From contig JANHCV010000011.1 in assembly GCA_025594325.1 (NCBI GenBank), forward strand, positions 434,001-498,000: a stretch of 64,000 nucleotides of DNA, written 5' to 3'. The stretch comes from Blastocladiella emersonii ATCC 22665 (Eukaryota > Blastocladiomycota > Blastocladiomycetes > Blastocladiales > Blastocladiaceae). Both the position numbers and the translations under genes were made by a program. Below are positions 51,241 through 62,792 of this stretch, one piece after another; position 1 is the first letter of the stretch; every line of letters starts with the position of its first letter. The notes beneath the pieces were generated by a model that made no database searches, was not told the origin of the DNA, and was given only the letters and a program-made list of their open reading frames with translations.

Positions 51241-54200
51241 CGGAGCAGGCCGCGACGTCCTCGAAACCGAAACCTGCTGATTCGGGTGGTGGTACGCAAG
51301 TGGTGGCTGCAGTGGCAGTCGTCGAGGAGGAGGAAGTCGGCGCGTTTGGAGCTGACGCTGTTGGTGTTGTGACAAAGACTAATGAAGATGCCCTCCTTTC
51401 GTACATTGGTGCTGTCGTGCGTCTAGAGTTGTCGCCAGGAGCTCATCTTCATCTTGGCGGCGCGCTGTCATGTCTGGGTTCTTTGAGTAAGGCGCCAGCG
51501 CTCTTATTCATGATGCTTGACACAAGCGCCCCCGTCAACCTCATTAGCCGCTCCCTGGCCGAGCGGACCGGGCTCATGACGGAGCGTCTGGCGCGCTGGA
51601 TCGACTTGCGTGGCGTGGTTGGGGCTGCAGCGGGGCAGCAGTACATCACGCACGCCGTGCGGGCGGTTGTGTTGGTGACGTCCCCCAAGTTCATGCATGT
51701 GGCGCTCGCGGGCACGACGGCCATGTTTGGCAATGGCGTCGTGCCGCCCAAGGGCGGGAAACCGGAGCTGTACGTTCCGCCGCACCGCCAAGACGGTGAC
51801 GCCGACCAAGCGATTGATATCCAGTGTCTCCACTGCTCGGTCGCGCGGTTCCTGGTTGTCAACTCGCCTGCGTTTCCCGTGATCCTCGGCCTTGAGTGGC
51901 TTGTTGCAAATGGAGCGGACCCGCGTCCGCGCGCGCGTGAGGTTGAGATTGACGGCGGCTGCGCAGGTTGCTGCGGCTGTCCGCCAGGCAAGCGCGTCAC
52001 GGTGGCCGCGGCGTCGGCACGCGCCAACGTTGACCCGGACAAGTGGGACGAGGCCAACGGGTCGGACGACGGCGGCAACGCGCCGAAGGTCACGCTGCCA
52101 CGCAAGTACGCTGAGTGGTCGCGCGTGTTTGACGCCAAGGCCGCGTCCGCGCTGCCGCCGCACCGGCCGTACGACTGCAAGAGTGAGCTCGTTGAGGGCG
52201 CCAAGGTGCCATTCCTGCCCATCTACCCGCTGTCGCAGACCAAGCTCGACAAGCTGCGCAAGACCATTGACAAGAACCTCGCGCGTGGCTTCATCCGCCC
52301 GTCGCAATCGCCGGCCAGCGCCCCAATCATGTTCGTGCCCAAGAAGGATGGGTCGCGGCGCATGTGCGTCGACTACCGCCGCCTCAACAACCTGACGGTC
52401 AAGAACCGGTACGCGCCGCTGCTCATCTCGGAGCTCATGAACCAGCTGCAGGGCGCGCGGTTCTTCACCAAGTTCGACCTGCGCGGCGCGTACAACCTGG
52501 TCCGGATCCGCAAGGGCAACAAGTGGAAGACGGCGTTCTGCACGCGCTACGGCCACTACAAGTGGCTGGTGATGCCGTTCGGTCTCGCGAACGCGCCCGC
52601 CGCGTTCCAGGCGTTTGTCAACGACGTGTTCCGCGACCTGCTTGACCGCGGCGTTGTGGTGTACCTGGACGACATTTTGATCTACGGCGGCGCGACGCAG
52701 GAGGAGCACACGGCGCTCATCAAGGAGGTGCTGCAGCGGCTGCTCAACAACCACCTGTTTGTCAAGCTTGAGAAGTGCGCGTTCGATGTGCAGCGCGTTG
52801 AGTACCTCAGGCACGTGGTCAGTACGTTGGGCGTCGAGATGGATCTGGGGAAGGTGCGCGCCGTGACGGAGTGGCCCGTGCCACAGACGGTCAAGCAGGT
52901 GCAGTCGTTCCTTGGCCTCGCTAACTACTACCGCAACTTCATCCCCGACTTCTCGAAACTGGCGCTGCCGCTCACGCGGCTCACGCAGAAGGACATGGCG
53001 TGGCGGTGGGGCGAGTTGGATGCGGCGGCGTTCGAGGCCATCAAGTCGCAGTTCGCCACAGGCGGGGTGCTGGTGCACGCGGACCCCGACAAGCCGTTTG
53101 TGGTCGAGATGGACGCGTCCAACTTCGCCATTGGATGCGTGCTGGCGCAGCGCGACAACGCAGGCGAGCTGCGGCCGGTCGCGTTCCACTCGCGCTCGCT
53201 CAAGGCGGCGGAGCTCAACTACCTGGTGCTCAATAAGGAGCTGCTTGCCGTCAAGGTCGCGTTCGAGGTGTGGCGGCACCACCTTGAGGGCGCGCGGCAC
53301 CCGGTCCAGGTGTTCACTGACCACAAGAACCTCAAGCATTTCCGCACCATGAAAGTCGAGTCGCAGCGGCAAGCGCGGTGGGCGCTTTTCTTTGAGCGGT
53401 TCAAGTTCTGGTTCACGTACCAGCCCGGCGCCATCAACAGGCGCGCCAACGCGCTCTTGCGCCGCGCCGACTACGAGGCGCGCAACAACCCAATGCTCAG
53501 CCGCTCGATCGTCCCTGCCACGTCGCTCACGGTCGGCGCCACGCTGGGCACGTTGGCGGGCGACGGCAAGGGGGAGGAGGACGGCAACCTGACCCGCGCG
53601 GCGATTCTGGACAGCATGCGCAACGACGAGTCCGCGCAGAAGGTGCGGCGCAACCAGGCCAAGTACCCGCAGCTCGAGGTCGACCTCGATGGGTTCATCT
53701 GGCGCGAGGCCAAGCTGTACGTGCCCGCGGGCGTCGCGCGCACGCACGTGCTTGAGGAGGCGCACTCGACGCGGGTCGCGGGGCATTTTGGCGTCGCGCG
53801 CACCATCAACCTGGTCGAGCGGTCGTACTGGTGGCCCAGGATGCGCCGCGAGGTCGACCTGTTCGTCAAGTTGTGCCTCACCTGCGTGCGGCCCAAGGTG
53901 CTGCGTCATCAACCCGACAGCGAGCTGCAGCTGCTGCCCACGCTGGCGCGGCTGTGGTCGTTGGTCTCCATGGACTTCATCACGGACCTGCCGCGCAGCA
54001 AGGGCATGACGTGCATCATGGTCGTGGTCGACTGGTTCTCCAAGATGACGCACTTCATCCCGCTCGCCGCGATCCCGACGGCCGCCACGACCGCTGAGGC
54101 CTTCATCCAGCACGTTGTGCGGCTGCACGGGCTCCCCACCGACATCGTTTCGGACCGCGGGTCGCAGTTCACGTTGCAGTTCTGGTCGGCCATGTGCGAG

Positions 54201-55058
54201 TCGCTTGAGATCAAGGCCAAGCTCTCGACGGCGTACCACCTGCAGACCAATGGGCAGACCGAGCGCATGAACCAGACCCTCGAGGTGTACCTGCGCATGT
54301 TCGTCAACGAGGACCAGACGAACTGGGTCGAGCTGCTGCCGTACGCCGAGATGGCCATCAACAACGCGCGCAACAAGTCAACGGGCGAGACGCCGTTCAA
54401 GGTCAACTACGGCTTTGACCCGCGGCTGGCGGCGGCGACGGACCGGTCAGATTGGGTCCCATCGGCCGCGGCGCTGGCCGAGCGCATCGCCGACATCCAG
54501 GGCCAGCTGCTCGAGAAGGTCCAGCGCGCCAAGCAGCTGTACAAGAAGCATGCCGACCGACGCTGCCGCGAGGGCCCCGACTACAAGGTTGGCGACATGG
54601 TGCTGCTGAGCACCAAGAACCTGCGCGTCAACGTGCCCAAGGCCAAGCTCGGGCAGAAGTACATGGAGCCGCTCAAGATCGTGCGCCTCATCCGCAAGTC
54701 AGCCGTCGAGCTCGAGCTGCCGCCAACCATGGCGCACGTCCACCCGGTGTTCCACGTCTCGCTCATCAAGCCAGTGGTCGCGCACAACGAGGACACGTTC
54801 CCGGGCCGCACGCTGCCGCCGCCGGCGCCGTACGTTGTCAACGGGCGCGAGGAGTGGTTGGTCAAGGCGATTGTCGACGCGCGCAGGTCAGCTTCGGGTC
54901 GCAGCGTCGAGTACCTGGTCAAGTGGCACAGCTGCCCCGAGACCGACAACACGTGGGAGCCGTACGCGAACCTCAAGCACCTCGAGATGCTCGCCGAGTT
55001 CCACGTCGCGCACCCATTGGCCCCCGACCCTTGCCGCAGGAGGGGAGGGGGGGGATAG
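51135..55058 (+). CDS. pol: Ty3/gypsy Pol polyprotein, copy 2
   Basis: 1,307 residues, -1 frame to gag, domain by domain as in copy 1: protease D129 (DTS), RT D448 and YLDD 510-513, RNase H D660/E702/D729 with N772, integrase H877/H884/C914/C917 and D947/D1007/E1043, chromodomain 1239-1292. Glu at 143 where copy 1 has Lys. The frame is uninterrupted and its last codons (RRRGGGG) encode the polypurine tract. The chromodomain is expected to guide integration to particular histone marks. Confidence 0.95.
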   Translation: MAAATPGGVLDVQRAGAHCAPLPKEAGVGKWRSGVAEQAATSSKPKPADSGGGTQVVAAVAVVEEEEVGAFGADAVGVVTKTNEDALLSYIGAVVRLELSPGAHLHLGGALSCLGSLSKAPALLFMMLDTSAPVNLISRSLAERTGLMTERLARWIDLRGVVGAAAGQQYITHAVRAVVLVTSPKFMHVALAGTTAMFGNGVVPPKGGKPELYVPPHRQDGDADQAIDIQCLHCSVARFLVVNSPAFPVILGLEWLVANGADPRPRAREVEIDGGCAGCCGCPPGKRVTVAAASARANVDPDKWDEANGSDDGGNAPKVTLPRKYAEWSRVFDAKAASALPPHRPYDCKSELVEGAKVPFLPIYPLSQTKLDKLRKTIDKNLARGFIRPSQSPASAPIMFVPKKDGSRRMCVDYRRLNNLTVKNRYAPLLISELMNQLQGARFFTKFDLRGAYNLVRIRKGNKWKTAFCTRYGHYKWLVMPFGLANAPAAFQAFVNDVFRDLLDRGVVVYLDDILIYGGATQEEHTALIKEVLQRLLNNHLFVKLEKCAFDVQRVEYLRHVVSTLGVEMDLGKVRAVTEWPVPQTVKQVQSFLGLANYYRNFIPDFSKLALPLTRLTQKDMAWRWGELDAAAFEAIKSQFATGGVLVHADPDKPFVVEMDASNFAIGCVLAQRDNAGELRPVAFHSRSLKAAELNYLVLNKELLAVKVAFEVWRHHLEGARHPVQVFTDHKNLKHFRTMKVESQRQARWALFFERFKFWFTYQPGAINRRANALLRRADYEARNNPMLSRSIVPATSLTVGATLGTLAGDGKGEEDGNLTRAAILDSMRNDESAQKVRRNQAKYPQLEVDLDGFIWREAKLYVPAGVARTHVLEEAHSTRVAGHFGVARTINLVERSYWWPRMRREVDLFVKLCLTCVRPKVLRHQPDSELQLLPTLARLWSLVSMDFITDLPRSKGMTCIMVVVDWFSKMTHFIPLAAIPTAATTAEAFIQHVVRLHGLPTDIVSDRGSQFTLQFWSAMCESLEIKAKLSTAYHLQTNGQTERMNQTLEVYLRMFVNEDQTNWVELLPYAEMAINNARNKSTGETPFKVNYGFDPRLAAATDRSDWVPSAAALAERIADIQGQLLEKVQRAKQLYKKHADRRCREGPDYKVGDMVLLSTKNLRVNVPKAKLGQKYMEPLKIVRLIRKSAVELELPPTMAHVHPVFHVSLIKPVVAHNEDTFPGRTLPPPAPYVVNGREEWLVKAIVDARRSASGRSVEYLVKWHSCPETDNTWEPYANLKHLEMLAEFHVAHPLAPDPCRRRGGGG
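51201..51225 (+). promoter_or_regulatory. Candidate -1 ribosomal frameshift sites, copy 2
   Basis: CCCAAAG (51201-51207) and GGGAAAT (51219-51225) both fit X XXY YYZ in the gag frame (codons TGC CCA AAG; TCG GGA AAT). The pol frame reads CCC AAA G and GGG AAA T at these points. No downstream stem was modelled. Confidence 0.55.
55038..55055 (+). other. Polypurine tract
   Basis: Eighteen consecutive purines (AGGAGGGGAGGGGGGGGA) end 3 nt before the 3' LTR. It would prime plus-strand DNA. It overlaps the last codons of pol. Confidence 0.8.
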
Positions 55059-55210
55059 TGTCACGTGCGCGTTTGGCACGTGCGCCGTGACATCTCGGAT
55101 TGTTGAGCCGCCGCTCGCTCGCACTCTGTTCTCGCTCCCTGCTGTTCAACCACATACATCCTCGTTCGCTAGTCACCGTGTATTCGGCCCTCCCTGGGCG
55201 CTCCGTTACA
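55059..55210 (+). repeat. 3' LTR of Ty3 copy 2 (152 bp)
   Basis: Begins at the base after the pol stop codon. Three differences from the 3' LTR of copy 1, against 8-9 from either 5' LTR. Confidence 0.93.
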
Positions 55211-56147
55211 GTTGACAGCGATAGCGGAGTCCAAGGCAGCGGCAGGCGGTGGGCGGCGATGGCAGAGTGCGAGGCAGTGGGGTGTGAGATGCAGCAGGGA
55301 GTGCAAGGCAGCGACGGGCGGCGGGTGGCAATAGCGGTGCACAAGGGAGCGTTGGGCGGCGAGTGGGGACAGCGGAGGTCTAGGCAGTATGCAAAGTTAG
55401 CGTTGGGGAGTTGTAGTTTGGCGGCCTACGAGATGGCCTGTGAGACGCGATCCAAAAACACGTGGTGGTTATCAGCACATGACGAAGCTGGGCTGGTGAC
55501 TTGGCGCGCGTTGGCCCAGCAGTTGAAGGATTTGTTGCCGCGCGGCGGTCGCTCCTCGCTCCTGCTCTCTCAATGCATCCGTCCCGCAACAAAGCGGGCT
55601 ACACCATTGCCGCGCTGCACACTTGCCTTCCACTGGCACTGGGTACGCCCCAAAATACTTGCTGCCTCCTTGCTGCGCCGCGCTTGCCATCGCTGCTCTT
55701 GGCTCCAGTTGAGCCGAAATTCGCAGTGCGAGCCCAGCACGCTGCCGCCAGCAACGATGGCCACCCTGATGCATCCTGCAAGCCGTCCCGCAAGCCGTCC
55801 CGCAGTCACAACGCCGTTGGTGCTGTATTGCTGCCACTGTGTTGATGCCGCTTGTGCGCGCATGTCTCAGGGGTGCGCTAATCGCTGTCATGCTCTCGCT
55901 CCTCCCGCGCGCTGACTTGCAGCAGCAGGCAATGGTGCAGCGCGAGGCGGCGTCAACAACGCCAGCATGATATAGTGGGACCAACGCCAAGGCGGCGCTT
56001 GTGTAGCGAGCCACGTGTGCGCGGCAAAGTCCATTGTCTCAAGTCCTTCGACTTATGACTAATACTTAGCCATCTACCTAGCTGCGCGCCACACAGATTC
56101 TCCTCAATCCGTTGTCGTTATCCCCATGTCAGATCTTCAGAGTGAGA
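55211..56147. other. Right part of the spacer, no confident gene
   Basis: The first 170 bases are rich in GGCAGCG-CGGGCGGCGGGTGGC-type near-repeats, similar to the GCGGCAGGCGGTGG just left of the element. The rest shows no supportable gene. Confidence 0.35.
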
Positions 56148-57439
56148 CGACAAGTATTGTGTACAGCAAGTTCACTAATTCCTTTAGCTAATAGATAATT
56201 GTGATCCTTTTCTTCTTCCTCTAATTCTTTTGCGCGACTGAGTTGATTGAGTGAGATGCGTAGCTGACCAGGGCAGCTCAAGTGCAGGGAGACAGCAGTG
56301 GAATGCAACAGGTCGTGCGCCCAAGGCACGCGTTGCGCTACGCGTCTTGGTCAGGTGATGCTGCGTGAGACTGGGAAATGTCTTGCATCTCACACCACAC
56401 TGCCAATCTGTCAACTGATCCATGACTCTTGCACACGCACAGTTCGCCGTGTCAGCAATAGACTAACGCTAGTTGGACAAGTACGAGACGTAGCGTTTTG
56501 CCCATGCCTGCATCATGACACACACGATGTCCATTAGTGCTACATTGAGCGTCCCATGTTGCAGTGCACGTCATCCCGTGGTCCACCCTAGCGCGCAGTG
56601 ACCTTTTGCAACCTTTCCACTGTGCCCGCTTCATCCGAGCTCCTTTGCCCGAGACCAAGCTTGCTTGATGTCTAAAACTAGCTTATGACATGTGACGCAA
56701 ACGGTCACATTGTCAGCTACTCCTGGAACCTGATGACTTTTGCCAGAGTTTGATGCTAGGTGGGAGAAACTGAACAGCCTATCACAGGTAAAATGGGATG
56801 AGCCTGACTTTGAGAACAAACCTGGCTTGATGCTTGATGGGTGCGCTACGCGTTCCAGAGCGCAAACCTATTGAATACTTGATTGTGAAGTTAACTGTTT
56901 AAACTACTGAGTTGGGTTGTGTGATGTTGATACGACGGATTCAAGATTGCTCTACATTTGGGATAACCCCTTTTTACTGACCTTGTCCAGAAATCGTAAA
57001 AGAAAACCAAAGAATAGGGGCTCGTTCTTGGAAAAGCCTTGTTGGAGGTTTGGGAGACAAGACGGCAAGGAGGATTTTTCATTGTCCGTCTATTCCACGT
57101 ACTTGAATCAGGTTAACAAAACCACACATGCACCAAATGAGAGAAATCTAGGGGGGGGAGAGAGCTCATTACAGCACTTTTGGAGAGGAGACCTCAAGGG
57201 CTGAGCGCATGAGAGCGAGTTGAGGGTGGCTGCACAGCGGGTCCAAGCGCGCAACGTTTTTGACTCCACCTTCTCAACTGGAGCAACGGCGCCATCTGCT
57301 GCGGCGAAAGGAGGCCATAAGCGGAGCCTACCCCGCAACGGAGCCACCGCGCATCCACACGGCGATGGGGGTTTTGTGCGTGAGTGCGGAAAATCGCTGA
57401 CAGAAGCTTTGAAATAGATCGAGCGAAAGAAGTTAGCAA

Positions 57440-57511
57440 GCCGCCTTAGCTCAGTGGCAGAGCGTTGCTCTCGTAAAGCAAAGGCCGGGTGTTCGATCCT
57501 CCCAGGCGGCA
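57440..57511 (+). tRNA. tRNA-Thr, anticodon CGT
   Basis: Mirror copy of 46944-47015, identical. Anticodon loop CTCGTAA. Confidence 0.9.
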
Positions 57512-57744
57512 TATTCTTTTCCATTTTACGGCACTTTTACAACACTTGGCCACACCCCCATTTGCGGCATGGTGCTGACGTCGGAGATGTCCAGGAACGT
57601 GCGGTGCAAAGGAGGAATCAGCGCACTTCGGCAAATGTATTGAATTTGGTGTTCCTTGCAATCACACGCCGAGTTGCTGCTCAAAAGGTGCTTTGCGAAA
57701 TATAATGTTTCGCGACGGTCGTATAGTGTGAATAACAAACACCT

Positions 57745-57816
57745 GGGGTTGTAGCTCAGCGGTAGAGCGGTCGACTGCAGATCGACAGGTCCCGAGATCA
57801 ATCCTCGGCGGCCCCT
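57745..57816 (+). tRNA. tRNA-Cys, anticodon GCA
   Basis: Mirror copy of 46639-46710, identical, including the A at T-loop position 54. Confidence 0.88.
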
Positions 57817-58439
57817 TGTTTTCTCTTTTGTGTGCGTCTCATGACCTTTTGATTGTCCAAAGGGGAAAAAAAAGCGTTTTTGATGCTTGTCTTTCCTTTG
57901 TTTGTGTATACGTGTGTGTGTGTGTGCGTGTGTGTGTGTGTGTCCCAACTTTGATATCAATTTTGATCCAAAATATAGAATTAACCTGCTAACAGCTTGA
58001 GAATCAAGTGGGTTTCTGTCCCCCACATGAGTGGCATGCCTGGTGATGAACCAGTAGTTGGCGGAATGTCTCCAAGTGGGTGCAAGGCATGAGACGCGTC
58101 TCACATTGCGTCATTCCACCTGATCATTGTGCCATCATGTGGCCCACCAATTGGGGCTTCCGACCTCCTCCTTGCCGCCCAGTTCTCGCCGCCTCCGCCG
58201 GCTTCTCCAGTCGGCACTCTCTCTCTCTCCCCATTCTGTTCTGGATCGATCCTACTACAACTGTTCTTACCTTGTGTGACACTACCATCTCCGCTTGGTC
58301 TGTGCGTGCAACTAGCAACCTCTGAGCAACCTTGTACGTGAGCGCTACACTCACGTCAAGACCAGTTGGCTGGAACTAAAAAGAAATTCTAACATGCCTG
58401 ATCAATTGCTCATAAGAAAATATTTGTCCAGCCCAGGTG

Positions 58440-60248
58440 ATTGGCGACTGGTAGCGTTAGGAACTGCTCCCCTCCATGCTGGGCTTTCAACCCCACCCCT
58501 CCCCCACCCCTCCCTCACCCCTCCCCCACCCCTCCCAACCCAACCTCAACCTCAACCTTGACCCACATAACCTCAACTCAACCACCAGATTTATTATAGA
58601 TTCCGCTTCTGAGTGTTGAAACCCCGCGCCGTGATTGGAGGAACGTCATCATGGCCGTGACCATGACCATGACCATGGCTGTGCGCGATTGCTTTGACCA
58701 TCAGCGACTCAGGCCCGCGCTGATCTCACAAACACGGCGAAGAGCTAGTTCAAGTCCAGCCCATGCGCATGCACACGGGTGGATGGGACCATTGAATACG
58801 TTTGGCTGATGTCCGCGACCAATACCGCCGCCGCGGAGCGGCGATCTTTCTCAGTTTGGCCGCCATCATTGCACAGTCGCACTGCGCCGAGGCGCGGGCA
58901 CCAACGACTCGCGAAGTTCATCTCGCCGTGGGCCAAGCCGGTATCCCTGCTCGTTTTGCGCTCAGTCGCCAGCGCTAGTGTCTCAAGCTGGGACTGCGCC
59001 TTGGGCGGCCGCTTTCAACAAGAAGGGCAACGCGAGATCGACCTCGGTGCGGTCTTAACGGCAAAGTAAGCGTTGATCACAATGTAGCCTGCGCGGAGCT
59101 TGTAGGCGTGGGCAAGAAGCGCAGCGCGGCAGCCGTTGACTTTGGCCGCGGTCGCCGCCGCCTTTTCAGTGTCAAACATGTGTGCAGAGTGGGCAAGCTT
59201 GCGGTACAGCGCGTTAAGCAAGTGGACGCACCACATGCGGCCGGTGCACCGCGCGAACAGCGCGCACCGCGTGCTGTACATGTGGACGTTGCGCATGCGC
59301 CACGCGCACGCCGTGTCGTTGCACACAAGCCACCGCTGCGCGTACCGGGTGACGTGCGCGTGGAGCTTCATGACGACCTGCGCGGCCACGCTTGTGACGG
59401 GCGGCGCGTGGCGCACGACCAGCTGAGAGACATGGAGCTGGGCGTCATGATTGCAATCGGGTTGGCCCCGTTGGCAGCGCGCAGCGGCTCAGTGAGGAGG
59501 TACAAGTCCGCCAACGCAGTGCACGCCGAGTTCTCGCAACGCATGTATATCTGCTTGACGGTTGCAAACCACTTCTTGCCCGACAGCATGGCGTTGTGCG
59601 AATGCACATCGTTGGTCTTGTCGCCGCTCCCAACGTCTTTGGCCGCGCGCAATCTCGCGCGCATTGAGCCCGAAGGAGTGCGCGAGCCGCGCGGGGTTGG
59701 TGCCCTTGATTGCGGCGCACAGGCGGGTCACGGGCGGGAGAACCCGCTGGCCAAGGCGCCACTTGGCGTTGATTGGGAGCGAAGGGTCGCACACGAGCAC
59801 ATTTGGGTGGCGGGCACGCAACGCGGCGGCGTTCAAACCCAGAGAAGGTGGAGCGGCGGGAGACTAGACAGGCTTCACGTCCTCGGTCGTTGCCATAGCG
59901 GGCACGAGCGTTATGCCGCAGTCCTCAGCAGCACCGCTTTCGCGTCGCATGGCGCGAAGTGGCTGTTGGTGCTCGTCGCGACATTTCCCCTCCCTTTGCT
60001 CAGTGTGAAGACAGCGACGTGACGAGTTTCAGCAAGATTTATTGGGCTGACAAGATGCCACTGCTGCATGTTACCATGGTTAAAGATTCATAGACGATTT
60101 CATGTGAAGGGGAGCGAGCTAGGGGCAAAAAAGGCGTGGCTTAAGTAGGTGTTTGCTGGTCAGGTGACGCGTTGCTAAGTGATGACTGCGCTCTGGGTCA
60201 CGTGGGCTTCATTTTTTTGGGGAGACCACTGGGGTTGAGCCCAGCATT
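58440..60248 (-). repeat. Polymerase-alpha-fragment repeat, copy C (mirror of copy B)
   Basis: Exact inverted copy of 44207-46015 produced by the inverted repeat, not an independent insertion. Confidence 0.8.
58975..59836 (-). pseudogene. DNA polymerase alpha C-terminus, decayed (mirror copy)
   Basis: Mirror of 44619-45480 with the same frameshifts and stop. The long plus-strand frame over it (59108-60022) is a shadow. Confidence 0.68.
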
Positions 60249-62720
60249 TTTGCAGCTGGTCACAGGCAGCCAAAAGCCTGAGCCTTGGATTCCTCAGCAC
60301 ATCTCATATGCGTGTTTGTGAAATATAAACATGGTTGCGTGTTGACTACTAGTCATTTATTCCGTCAAAGCATACTCCGTTTTAGTTCCAAGCATACATC
60401 AGATAGCCTGCAGCTTAAGCGCTGCCAGGTAGAAACTGGAGATGTCCCTCATAAATTCCCACCGTCCATTTATGCACCAAATTGCAAACCTAAACCTCAT
60501 AGTAAATTCTTTGCTGAACGAAATTAAAACCTTTGAATTTTTCACGATTTCTTTTTTGTGGTTTGCGCCGTGCTTACGCCACACAGTGTAGCTGAAAGCA
60601 TGGGCAGGGTGGGCCCACTGCGTCCACACAACTGCGTCCATGCAACTGCGCCTACGCGCAAAAGCTTTTATGGATCGTGGAGCTTGGAGCTGCGCGCACC
60701 ACAGAGTTCCAAGCTGCAACAAACCGGCCCAACGTGGGCAGCGTACGCGCAGTGTGGCGTGATGCACGTACAGCACAAACCACCAGAACGAAAAAACGCA
60801 GGAGTTTTGAAGGTCCTTAATGACATGGTTTGAATGAGTTGTGCCAAAGAGGGCAGTCCAGCCAGGCTGTTGAGGCCAGGTTGGAGCGCTCTAGTCCAAC
60901 TTAATATGCCCCTTATTGATGGACCAATTGGGTAACCTGCACAAACCGCGGGCTATTTTCAATGCTGTTGCAACTCAGCGCATTAAAATGCAGCTTGGGA
61001 ATTGCAACAAATTTGTGTGGAGGAAAAAAATAAAGCTAAGAGAAATACAATCAATTCCATTCCGTTCTCCAGCTAGCTGTGAGCCACCATTTCTTATGTT
61101 TGCCTTTTTCTTTCCTCTTCTCGTTGTCACGCATCTCGCGCACGCGCATGGGCAGCTTGTTAACCACAACCACCAACCAGGTGCAGCGTTGGGGCTTGCC
61201 AATCTTGACAACGTGGGAGTTTGCGCCCTGGAACACATCTCTGCCACTCTTGTTCATCTACTATCGTGTGAGGTTGCAAGTTGTAAGAATCATAATTGAG
61301 TTTGTGGGAGTAATCCGAACCTTGCAACAGCGCGTTTGGTTACAAATTCACCCTCTCTCCGTCCAAATGCAAGACGTAGTAGTGTGATTAGTATCTATCT
61401 ATGTACCTTAGCATGTCGCATCCAATAAGCTCAAGGCGGGACTTGTATCCTTCGTGGGGAGCGAGAAACTTGCTGAAAACTGCAGTTGGCGGCACTCTCA
61501 GCTGGGGTCCATTTTGGCTCCAACCGTCCCAACCCCTTGCCGCACTGGCCGTGTCTCCCATCACATCCTCTCTCCCGTTGCAACAGCGTGGCCTGGACCT
61601 ATTGTAAACCTCCTATCGTGTCAGAAAAGAGAAAACTTAGGCACGCGCCCCACCGCTCAAGAAATTAACTTGGGGCCACAGATGGCCCTTTAAGCACCAG
61701 CGCCTATGGGATAAACAACGATTGCTACTGCACACATGGCATAGGCGCACATGACCACCGCCAACAGGCGGAAGGAAGTCCTGAACATTCGACCCTTGCT
61801 TTGCAGGGAGTCACAAGTGTAGTGCTTTTATTTGATAGGCGTGACAGGTTGCATGCCTTGCGGTTTTGTGCAACGCGTGAAGCGGCCCAGCCATTTGCAC
61901 GCGCTTCAAATTTGCAGCTGGTCCAAATCTGTTCAACGTGTCCAATGCGTACCACCAGCTCAAGGTCCTTGTTGGTGGGCTTGTACACTCTGTCCTTAAT
62001 TGCATGCGGTGAAACTTATGGGGCTTAAGTTGGAGGCTCAACCAGAGCATGTGTGATTTGCGGAATTTGCAAAACAGCACCGTGAAATTGAATTGGACAG
62101 GTGCATGGCTTGGAGAGCAACAGGAGTGCACATGATTTGTGGTTGGGGGGGGGGGGCAGAAAAGGTCCAACCAACAGACACAAACACAACAGGTACCATG
62201 ATTAAATAAAGGGGTACAATAAGCGTGAAGGAGACGCTATGGACTGATGTGGTAGCCACAACCATGCCATCAATCTCATGACATGGCAGGCATAAATGGG
62301 CAGCAATCAAGAGCAGAATGCACAAGCGCATGCCAGCAAGCGAGTTTAGCACCGAACACACAGTGAGGAGAGGGCAGGGTGTGCTTGGAGAGAGCATACT
62401 TTGGCAAACAGGCAAGGGTCAGGTTAATGGGGTATAAGGCTCCAGCAAAGGTCTGCTTCAGGCGGCTAGAGGTGCAGCACATTGTACGTTTTGCTGCAGT
62501 GGAGCAACATGGGGGCAGCGCTTGGCAAGCTTGGCACACCAGCCCATGCATCCAGCAACAACGCGAGCTAAATTCTGGCGGCCAAGTCTCCTTCTCTGAA
62601 AACAAGCGTGACTTTGGACGTGCATCAATGTGACGCAGTACTGTCAGCAAAGCGGCACTGATGTTCCAACAACGCAAATATAAATACTCGCCGCGATTGA
62701 CCTTCATCAGAGCACAATTT
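60249..62720. other. Right-arm interior, no confident gene
   Basis: Mirror of 41736-44206; contains the 12-G run at about 62145-62156 and the same small relic frames. Confidence 0.3.
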
Positions 62721-62792
62721 GGGGGTGTAGCTCAGTGGTAGAGCGCTCGCTTCGCATGCGAGAGGCCCCGAGTTCGATCCTCGGCTCCTCCA
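62721..62792 (+). tRNA. tRNA-Ala, anticodon CGC
   Basis: Mirror copy of 41664-41735 and identical to 40218-40289. Confidence 0.93.

Larger units (their letters stand above)
49828..55210 (+). mobile_element. Ty3/gypsy chromovirus-type LTR retrotransposon, copy 2
   Basis: Complete 5,383-bp element, near-identical to copy 1, in the spacer of the inverted repeat. LTRs 49828-49979 and 55059-55210, gag 50011-51240, pol 51135-55058. Flanking 5-mers are GTGGA (left) and GTTGA (right), an imperfect target duplication. Flanks are unrelated to those of copy 1. Confidence 0.95.
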
